Of a stretch of DNA of 27,562 bases, positions 22,827 to 27,562 are shown piece after piece. This stretch comes from an uncultured Oscillospiraceae bacterium (GTDB taxonomy: Bacteria; Bacillota; Clostridia; Oscillospirales; Oscillospiraceae). Position numbers and translations under genes: made by a program. Location: assembly GCA_934597175.1 (NCBI GenBank), contig CAKTQR010000031.1, forward strand, positions 1 to 27,562, written 5' to 3'. The notes beneath the pieces are model-generated. The model was not told the origin of the DNA and did no database searches. It saw nothing but the letters and a program-made list of their open reading frames with translations. Every line of letters starts with the position of its first letter. The stretch's first letter is position 1.

Positions 22827-22855
22827 TTGCCAAATTGACGGCAAGCCCTTATAAT
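22827..22855 (+). promoter_or_regulatory. Promoter of pyrR-uraA, embedded in a palindrome
   Basis: TTGCCA (22827-22832) and TATAAT (22850-22855) are 17 nt apart. An 11-bp inverted repeat AAGGGCTTGCC/GGCAAGCCCTT (22821-22831/22841-22851) covers the -35 box and runs into the -10 box. Read on the minus strand, the same palindrome is followed by a T-run and looks like a terminator. Confidence 0.75.
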
Positions 22856-22877
22856 GTGCAGGAAAAGATTTTTAAGT

Positions 22878-22978
22878 ATCGGTACAGAGAGACCGGCAAA
22901 ATCGCTGATATGGTATAGCTGCGCTGTGCGCAGTCATAAATGTTGTGCGTCTTGTCGGTTTTCGACAAGGCTTTTTTT
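22878..22978 (+). promoter_or_regulatory. PyrR-responsive attenuator in the pyrR leader
   Basis: CGGT (22880-22883) and ACCG (22892-22895) enclose a loop with CAGAGA, the core of the PyrR-binding consensus. A CTGCGC/GCGCAG hairpin follows near 22920. Then comes a terminator, CTTGTCG (22951-22957) with CGACAAG (22963-22969) and seven T (22972-22978). In Firmicutes, UMP-bound PyrR favours the terminator, lowering expression when pyrimidines are plentiful. The flanks of the CAGAGA loop differ somewhat from the consensus. Confidence 0.75.
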
Positions 22979-22995
22979 GTTGCTGAGGTGAAGAT

Positions 22996-23538
22996 ATGAA
23001 GCTCAAGGCAAGGCTCATGGACGAGGCCGCAATGAACCGTGCACTCATGAGAATATCCCACGAGATAATCGAAAAGAACAAGGGTGTTGAAAATGTCGTG
23101 CTCGTCGGCATCCGCCGCCGTGGCGTGCCCATTGCCGAGCGCATCTGCCGCAACATAAAAAAGATCGAGGATATCGAAGTGCCGTGCGGCAGCGCAGATA
23201 TAAGCTTTTACCGTGACGATCTCACGCACGCAAGCGACTCTCCGGTGCTGGCAAAGGCAGACCTCGGCATCTCGGTGAACGATAAAAATGTCGTCCTTGT
23301 CGACGATGTGCTGTACACCGGCAGAACGGCCAGAGCCGCCATTGAGGCGGTGTTCTCCGTCGGCCGCCCGAGAAGCATCCAGTTTGCGGTGCTTGTCGAC
23401 CGTGGACACAGGGAGCTGCCCATAAGAGCCGATTATGTCGGCAAAAATGTTCCCACCTCACGCTCGGAGCTCATCGAGGTCAGACTACCCGAATACGATG
23501 ACGACACCGGCGTGTACTTAATGGCGCAAGACCAATAA
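22996..23538 (+). CDS. pyrR: Bifunctional pyr-operon regulator / uracil phosphoribosyltransferase PyrR
   Basis: This 180-aa protein has the phosphoribosyltransferase fold. The PRPP-binding loop VVLVDDVLYTGRT spans residues 99-111. YRDDL (72-76) and the C-terminal RSELIEVRLPE are typical of PyrR. It senses UMP/UTP and binds the pyr leader RNA to cause termination, and usually has weak uracil phosphoribosyltransferase activity. RBS GAGGTG precedes ATG 22996. It is followed by uraA after 38 nt, and both should be controlled by the leader attenuator. Confidence 0.96.
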   Translation: MKLKARLMDEAAMNRALMRISHEIIEKNKGVENVVLVGIRRRGVPIAERICRNIKKIEDIEVPCGSADISFYRDDLTHASDSPVLAKADLGISVNDKNVVLVDDVLYTGRTARAAIEAVFSVGRPRSIQFAVLVDRGHRELPIRADYVGKNVPTSRSELIEVRLPEYDDDTGVYLMAQDQ

Positions 23539-23576
23539 ATATAAAAAAATTACACAAAGAGAGGTACAATCACCAA

Positions 23577-24941
23577 ATGAAAGAAAAAACCGTGATTAAT
23601 GGACCCGTGTATGACGCACGCACCCTTGGCAAGCCCAGAATGTTAGTTCTCGGCCTTCAGCACATGTTCGCAATGTTCGGCGCAACCGTGCTCGTCCCGA
23701 TGCTGACCGGCCTTGACATCGCAACGACCCTGCTGTTTGCCGGCCTCGGCACGCTGCTGTTCCACTTCATCACCGGCGGCAAGGTCCCCGCATTCCTCGG
23801 CTCGTCGTTTGCCTTCATCGGCGGCTACAACGCCGTTCGCACCGTCGGTCTCGACGCTGCCGGCCAGCCGATATACAATAACGACCTGCTCGTGTATGCC
23901 TGCTTCGGCGTTGCCTGTGCCGGACTTATGTATGTCATCCTGTCGGCGCTGTTCAAAGCCTTCGGCGTCAATAAGGTCATGCGCTTCTTCCCGCCGATAG
24001 TCACCGGCCCCATTATCATCTCCATCGGCCTTATCCTTTCCAGCTCCGCAATAACTAACTGCTCTGCCAACTGGCTGATCGCAGTTGCCGCAATAGTCAT
24101 CGTCGTCTGCTTCAACATCTGGGGCAAGGGCATGACCAAGATCATCCCCATCCTCCTCGGCGTCCTTGGCTCTTACCTGCTTGCAGTTATCATTGACCCT
24201 GCCGCAAGAGACAATGTCGTCACCAAGGTCTCCGAAGCAAAGTGGATCGGACTGCCCATCGTATGGGACAACAGCGTGTTCCACCTGCTGAACATGGATG
24301 TTGACACCGGCATGCTCTGGTCTGCAATCTTCACCATCGTACCCCTGTCGCTTGCAACCATGGTCGAGCACATCGGCGATATCTGCGCAATCTCCTCCAC
24401 CTGCGAAAAGAACTACATGGCTGACCCCGGATTCCACCGCACTCTCCTCGGCGACGGTCTTGCAACCACGCTTGCATCTCTGTTCGGCGCACCAGCAAAC
24501 ACCACCTACGGCGAGAACACCGGCGTTCTGGCACTGTCCAGAGTTTACGATCCCCGTGTCATCCGCATCGCAGCAGTCTTGGCAATGATCTTCTCCTTCT
24601 GCCCGAAGTTTGCAGCACTCATCACCGCAATGCCCACCGCAACCATCGGCGGCGTGTCCCTCATCCTCTACGGTATGATCTCCGCAGTCGGTGTCCGCAA
24701 TGTCGTTGAGAATCAGGTCAACTTCTCCAATACCCGCAATGTCATCGTAGCGGCTCTCATCCTCGTACTCGCCATCGGCATCAACTACTCCGTCGGCAGC
24801 ATCAAGATCGGCATCGTGTCCCTGTCCGGCCTCGCAGTAGCCTCCATCGTCGGCATCGCAGTCAACGCCATTCTGCCCGGCAAGGACTATGTCTTCCAGC
24901 AGGACGACAAGGGTGCGACCTCCGTCGACTTCAGCGTCTGA
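23577..24941 (+). CDS. uraA: Uracil permease (NCS2 family)
   Basis: This 454-aa transporter has 14 predicted segments in the NCS2/UraA fold. QHMFAMFGATVLVPMLTGLD is the family N-terminal signature. The substrate-binding region is visible in TMVEHIGDI, whose glutamate corresponds to E241 of E. coli UraA, and in TTYGENTGVLAL, whose glutamate corresponds to E290. The half-helix segment FLGSSFAFIGG is also present. It imports uracil with protons. Its position after pyrR supports uracil over xanthine as substrate. RBS GAGAGG lies upstream of ATG 23577. Confidence 0.95.
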   Translation: MKEKTVINGPVYDARTLGKPRMLVLGLQHMFAMFGATVLVPMLTGLDIATTLLFAGLGTLLFHFITGGKVPAFLGSSFAFIGGYNAVRTVGLDAAGQPIYNNDLLVYACFGVACAGLMYVILSALFKAFGVNKVMRFFPPIVTGPIIISIGLILSSSAITNCSANWLIAVAAIVIVVCFNIWGKGMTKIIPILLGVLGSYLLAVIIDPAARDNVVTKVSEAKWIGLPIVWDNSVFHLLNMDVDTGMLWSAIFTIVPLSLATMVEHIGDICAISSTCEKNYMADPGFHRTLLGDGLATTLASLFGAPANTTYGENTGVLALSRVYDPRVIRIAAVLAMIFSFCPKFAALITAMPTATIGGVSLILYGMISAVGVRNVVENQVNFSNTRNVIVAALILVLAIGINYSVGSIKIGIVSLSGLAVASIVGIAVNAILPGKDYVFQQDDKGATSVDFSV

Positions 24942-24960
24942 TATAATTAACAAAGAATAT

Positions 24961-24990
24961 AAGGCAATGGGTAAAACCATTGCCTTTTTT
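24961..24990 (+). terminator. Terminator of pyrR-uraA
   Basis: AAGGCAATGG (24961-24970) pairs with CCATTGCCTT (24977-24986) and continues into a T-run. Confidence 0.95.
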
Positions 24991-25004
24991 CTTTAAAATA
25001 AGTA

Positions 25005-25032
25005 TTGACAAAAGCCGAAAAACGAGTATAAT
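25005..25032 (+). promoter_or_regulatory. Promoter of tRNA-Gln
   Basis: A perfect TTGACA (25005-25010) and a perfect TATAAT (25027-25032) are 16 nt apart, 13 nt before the tRNA. The spacing matches the tRNA-Leu promoter. Confidence 0.92.
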
Positions 25033-25045
25033 ATTTCTTGCGCTT

Positions 25046-25119
25046 AGCGGATTTGTGTAATGGTAGCACACCGGACTCTGACTCCGTTTGTGAGGGTTCG
25101 AATCCTTCATCCGCTGCCA
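25046..25119 (+). tRNA. tRNA-Gln (anticodon CTG)
   Basis: The 74-nt gene has acceptor stem AGCGGAT/ATCCGCT (25046-25052 with 25109-25115), discriminator G and encoded CCA (25117-25119). The anticodon loop CTCTGAC gives CTG, which reads CAG glutamine codons. The T-arm contains GGTTCGAATCC. The terminator follows after 5 nt. Confidence 0.95.
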
Positions 25120-25124
25120 CATTG

Positions 25125-25162
25125 GTACACAGGCTATGATACAATAGCCTGTGTACTTTTTT
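25125..25162 (+). terminator. Terminator of tRNA-Gln
   Basis: GTACACAGGCTAT (25125-25137) pairs with ATAGCCTGTGTAC (25144-25156), followed by six T. The T-run is also the start of the first direct repeat of the segment downstream. Confidence 0.95.
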
Positions 25163-25321
25163 GCGTTTCTAGGTTGGAAAGCCATTGATACAAGGGCAAA
25201 GCGAGACTGGTGGGTGCAAACTTGCATCTGCCTGTCTCGCATTTTCGTTTTATTCGGCTTTTGGCCTCAGGTAGGGCTTTCCAAATTTGCACCCACCCCC
25301 TACACTTTTTGGCGTTTCTAG
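25155..25321. repeat. Repeat-rich segment with direct and interleaved inverted repeats
   Basis: An 18-nt direct repeat ACTTTTTkGCGTTTCTAG occurs at 25155-25172 and 25304-25321 with one mismatch. Between the copies are two inverted-repeat pairs in interleaved order: TTGGAAAGCC (25174-25183) with GGCTTTCCAA (25275-25284), and GGTGGGTGCAAA (25209-25220) with TTTGCACCCACC (25286-25297). A local hairpin GCGAGAC/GTCTCGC (25201-25207/25234-25240) is nested in the first half. This could be a small non-autonomous element or a structured RNA with a pseudoknot. Confidence 0.6.
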
Positions 25322-25560
25322 AGATTCGCCAAAAGATTCAGATACAATACGAAAAAATGAGGTGTATCTTTTGTCGGAATCAAAGCTTAGGGTAAAAGAC
25401 GCAGGCGAAACCGACCCTATTGGCTTGAAATACTCCATAGTACAAAATACATTGACGAACGCTCGTATAAAACTCTTTCTGCAAAATGTACATCTTTGCG
25501 TGTTATGCTGATTGCATCCTGCAAAACCGCAAAGGAGAATGTGAAATGAACATAACCGGG
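25322..25560. other. Non-coding stretch before tetR
   Basis: I recognise no gene here. A hairpin CTTTTGGCG-type stem (25306-25314 with 25327-25335) opens it. A strong AAAGGAG (25531-25537) precedes ATG 25546, but that frame stops after six codons (MNITGA, TGA at 25564-25566) inside the -35 box of the tetR promoter. It may be the start of a displaced gene. Confidence 0.4.
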
Positions 25561-25562
25561 GC

Positions 25563-25591
25563 TTGACTTGTCCTTGTTCCCGGTGTATACT
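25563..25591 (+). promoter_or_regulatory. Promoter of tetR
   Basis: TTGACT (25563-25568) and TATACT (25586-25591) are 17 nt apart. The operator palindrome begins on the last base of the -10 box and covers the expected start of transcription. Confidence 0.85.
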
Positions 25592-25619
25592 GTATCTGTC
25601 AGTCAAACTGACAGATACA
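25591..25619. promoter_or_regulatory. TetR operator 1 (palindrome)
   Basis: TGTATCTGTCAGT (25591-25603) and ACTGACAGATACA (25607-25619) are perfect inverted arms around CAA. The core TGTCAGT-CAA-ACTGACA is shared, in opposite orientation, with the second palindrome at 26314-26346. Its position at the tetR start site predicts autorepression. Confidence 0.85.
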
Positions 25620-25635
25620 TGGGAGGGAGCATTAC

Positions 25636-26271
25636 TTGCCGCACGAGGAACAACGGGAGAAAAACATCCGGCTGGTTACGGAAAAAGCCTTGGACTGTTT
25701 TCTTGAAAACGGAATAGAGAAAACAAAGATTTCAGATATTGCACAGTTGTCCGGGCTTACCGAGCGGTCGGTGTTCCGGTATTTTGAAACCAAGGCGGAT
25801 CTGGTCTTGGCTGCATCCCTGCTTTACTGGAACCGGGTGTTGGAACGCATAGACCGGATGCTGCGGGAAGACAGTCCCGAAGGCAGCACAACCGGTTTGG
25901 AGGATGCGGCAAAACTTTTTGTCTGCTACTCCAGACTCTACCGTGTGGATCCCAAGGGGATGCGCTTCACACTCGATGCGGAGCTGACGCTGCATAGTGC
26001 GGGAAGACTCCACGAGATCAGGAACCAGCCCCCCGAGCCTTACGAGACCTCCAACGGCCCCATGGCCAAGGCCATCCGAAAGGGTCTGGCGGACGGCTCT
26101 ATCAACCCGGATGCGGATGTGCGGGAGATTTACTACAACGCCTATGACGCAATCTTGGGGATCATGCAGCGGCTTTCCATCGGCGGCACCCCCAGCGCCA
26201 GAGAGTTGGACTATGACAGCCGGATGCTCCATTTGAGCCAGATGTTCGTAAGGGCCTTGAGCGGCAAATAA
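25636..26271 (+). CDS. TetR-family transcriptional regulator
   Basis: This 211-aa protein has an N-terminal TetR helix-turn-helix (residues about 31-57: KISDIAQLSGLTERSVFRYF then ETKADLV) and an alpha-helical ligand-binding C-terminal domain without a recognised ligand signature. The start is TTG 25636, because GGGAGGGAG lies 6 nt upstream and no ATG or GTG follows near the domain. Arginines are mostly CGG, unlike the genes to the left of tRNA-Gln, which suggests a different origin. Palindromic operators lie on both sides of the gene, so it very likely represses itself and the dehydratase operon. Confidence 0.92.
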   Translation: MPHEEQREKNIRLVTEKALDCFLENGIEKTKISDIAQLSGLTERSVFRYFETKADLVLAASLLYWNRVLERIDRMLREDSPEGSTTGLEDAAKLFVCYSRLYRVDPKGMRFTLDAELTLHSAGRLHEIRNQPPEPYETSNGPMAKAIRKGLADGSINPDADVREIYYNAYDAILGIMQRLSIGGTPSARELDYDSRMLHLSQMFVRALSGK

Positions 26272-26284
26272 CTCCATAAACTTC

Positions 26285-26306
26285 AAATCCCGAGCCATCG
26301 GGATTT
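26285..26306 (+). terminator. Possible terminator after tetR
   Basis: AAATCCCG (26285-26292) pairs with CGGGATTT (26299-26306), with one more A-T pair and a GCCA loop. The tail GTGTATT has few T, so it is probably leaky. Confidence 0.5.
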
Positions 26307-26313
26307 GTGTATT

Positions 26314-26346
26314 CCCGCTTATGTCAGTTTGACTGACATAAGCGGG
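26314..26346. promoter_or_regulatory. TetR operator 2 (palindrome) before the dehydratase gene
   Basis: CCCGCTTATGTCAGT (26314-26328) and ACTGACATAAGCGGG (26332-26346) are perfect 15-bp arms around TTG. The inner 17 bp are identical to operator 1 read on the other strand. No convincing separate -35/-10 pair is visible next to it. Confidence 0.85.
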
Positions 26347-26380
26347 AGAGCGAAAAAACACGAAAGAAAGAAGGGCGGAA

Positions 26381-27562
26381 ATGAAAGAACTGAAGCATTT
26401 GAACTATTTTGAGAATCTTCTGGACGATGCGAACAACGAGCTTGTGCGGAAAGCGGAGGCGGAGGGAGACCTGGCCATCGGTTACACCTGTTTCCATGCG
26501 CCGGAGGTGCTGCTGAACCTAGGAAACTGTTTCTCGGTCCGGCTCCGTGCCCCGCACACCAACTCCATGGAACTGGCCACCTATTACATGGCCAACAACA
26601 GCTGTGAGTATTCCCGGGCGCTTCTGGAGCGGGCGCTGGAGGGCAACTACAGCTTTCTCCATGCCATGGCCGGCGTTGATGTCTGCGAAGCCAACAACCG
26701 GGCCATTGAGAACATGGAGATCATGCACATGCAGGGAGAGGACAAGAAGAAGTTCTTCTACTGCAATCTGGACATCCCTTACTCCGATGACGAGGACTGC
26801 GTTGAGCATATCTGCGAACAGATCTCCCGAAAGATCCTGAAGCCTTTGTGGGAAAACTACAGGGTAGACACATCGGACGCCGCCATTCGTGCGGCAGTCC
26901 GGGAGCACAACGAGGTCTGCCGCATCCTCACGGAAATCGGGGAACTGCGCAAGCTGGACAACCCGCCTGTCACAGGCTATGAGTTCGCTGTCCTGGTTCT
27001 GGTGAGCTATACCTGTCCCAAGCGGCTGATTCTGCCCCTGCTGCAAGAGACGCTGGAGGAAATCCGGATCCGTCAGGTTGACCCTGAGAAAAATTACCGT
27101 GTTCGGGTGGCAGTGGTCGGTTCCGAAATCGATGATCCCAATCTGATCAGGCTGATCGAGAGCTGCGGTGCTCTGGTGGTGGCGGATCGCTTCTGCTACG
27201 GCAGCTTTCCCGGCCGGCAGGAGATTGCGCTTTCCGAGCAGGAGGACGCCCTGACTCAGGTCTGCCGCTGGTACCTGCAAAACACTGAGTGCCCCCGCCA
27301 GAGCGCTCTGCACAGGGTCAAATACCGCAATGACCATGTGGCTCAGCTCGTCAGGGGTTTCAGGGCGGACGGCGCCATTTATGAGCAGATGAAGTTCTGC
27401 ACCTATTGGTCCTATGAGCGGGTCATTGCCAACCAGATCATGCCCAGAGATTACGGGATTCAGGTTCTCTCCATCGACAGACCCTATATCGTGGGACAGA
27501 GCGGCCAGCTTCGCACCAGAGTGCAGGCTTTTGTGGAGAGTATTGAGATGAAGAAACTTCGC
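26381..27562 (+). CDS. 2-hydroxyacyl-CoA dehydratase family protein (cut by window edge)
   Basis: The frame is open for 394 codons from ATG 26381 to the window end without a stop. The protein resembles the HgdA/HgdB/BadDE family, whose members bind a 4Fe-4S cluster and dehydrate 2-hydroxyacyl-CoA or reduce aromatic acyl-CoA after ATP-driven activation by an HgdC-type partner. Matching features are GYTCFHAPEVLL near the start, SVRLRAP, YYMANNSCEYSRALLE (about 69-84) and the later VADRFCYGSF and FCTYWSYERV. Candidate cluster cysteines are C75, C102 and C340. AAGGGCGG lies upstream. It follows tetR and operator 2. CGG is the commonest arginine codon, unlike the central genes. The partner subunit and activator would be expected beyond the window. 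Confidence 0.82.
   Translation, partial: MKELKHLNYFENLLDDANNELVRKAEAEGDLAIGYTCFHAPEVLLNLGNCFSVRLRAPHTNSMELATYYMANNSCEYSRALLERALEGNYSFLHAMAGVDVCEANNRAIENMEIMHMQGEDKKKFFYCNLDIPYSDDEDCVEHICEQISRKILKPLWENYRVDTSDAAIRAAVREHNEVCRILTEIGELRKLDNPPVTGYEFAVLVLVSYTCPKRLILPLLQETLEEIRIRQVDPEKNYRVRVAVVGSEIDDPNLIRLIESCGALVVADRFCYGSFPGRQEIALSEQEDALTQVCRWYLQNTECPRQSALHRVKYRNDHVAQLVRGFRADGAIYEQMKFCTYWSYERVIANQIMPRDYGIQVLSIDRPYIVGQSGQLRTRVQAFVESIEMKKLR

Noticed and set aside
25155..25321. CRISPR array
   Set aside because: There are only two direct-repeat copies about 149 bp apart with no spacer series and no cas genes nearby.
25250..25606. Minus-strand 118-codon frame and plus-strand 25287-25511 frame in the gap before tetR
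   Set aside because: Neither has an RBS or a recognisable domain, and both run through hairpins and repeats. The plus frame's internal start ATG 25358 (MRCIFCRN) briefly resembles an NrdR zinc ribbon but stops after 12 codons.

Overview
The window looks like the chromosome of a Gram-positive anaerobe of the class Clostridia, most likely an Oscillospirales/Ruminococcaceae-type gut bacterium. The evidence is moderately high GC coding DNA with AT-rich intergenic gaps, strong AGGAGG-type ribosome binding sites, a long S12, PyrR attenuation, a SAM-I riboswitch, EF-G/EF-Tu of Gram-positive type, and a 2-hydroxyacyl-CoA dehydratase at the right edge. The genus cannot be fixed from the sequence alone.

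Layout. 1-1040 (minus strand): the N-terminal part of a membrane sensor histidine kinase, a doubtful 35-codon ORF, and tRNA-Leu(GAG) followed by three hairpins. 1031-2251 (minus): a GT-C type membrane glycosyltransferase, divergent from rpoB. 2508-9973: rpoB-rpoC with their own promoter and without the usual rplJ/rplL genes immediately upstream, closed by a strong terminator. 10149-10550: a small secreted/anchored protein with its own promoter. 10766-15149: the str operon rpsL-rpsG-fusA-tuf, with TTG and GTG starts for S12 and S7. 15208-16851: a membrane-anchored SGNH hydrolase (preceded by a large hairpin that holds its likely RBS and start codon) and a DMP19-like protein. 16892-17080 (minus): the remnant of an EamA transporter.

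17206-19878: a regulatory/transport cassette in which two XRE regulators with C-terminal membrane helices flank an AbrB-like regulator, an ABC ATPase and an ABC-2 permease. 19904-22771: promoter, SAM-I riboswitch, then metK, a DUF1643 gene and a Nit2-type amidase joined by start/stop overlaps. 22827-24941: pyrR-uraA with a PyrR-type leader attenuator, whose promoter lies inside a palindrome. 25046-25119: tRNA-Gln(CTG).

Beyond tRNA-Gln the character changes. There is about 400 bp of structured, repeat-rich non-coding DNA, then a TetR regulator and the start of a 2-hydroxyacyl-CoA dehydratase gene. Both genes are rich in CGG arginine codons, unlike the central block. Two copies of one palindromic operator bracket tetR, so the regulator probably controls itself and the dehydratase operon. 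The conserved housekeeping block therefore sits between two tRNA genes, with accessory-looking DNA outside each. The most interesting places are the TetR/dehydratase operator pair, the repeat-rich segment after tRNA-Gln, the tuf-SGNH hairpin, and the palindrome-embedded pyrR promoter.
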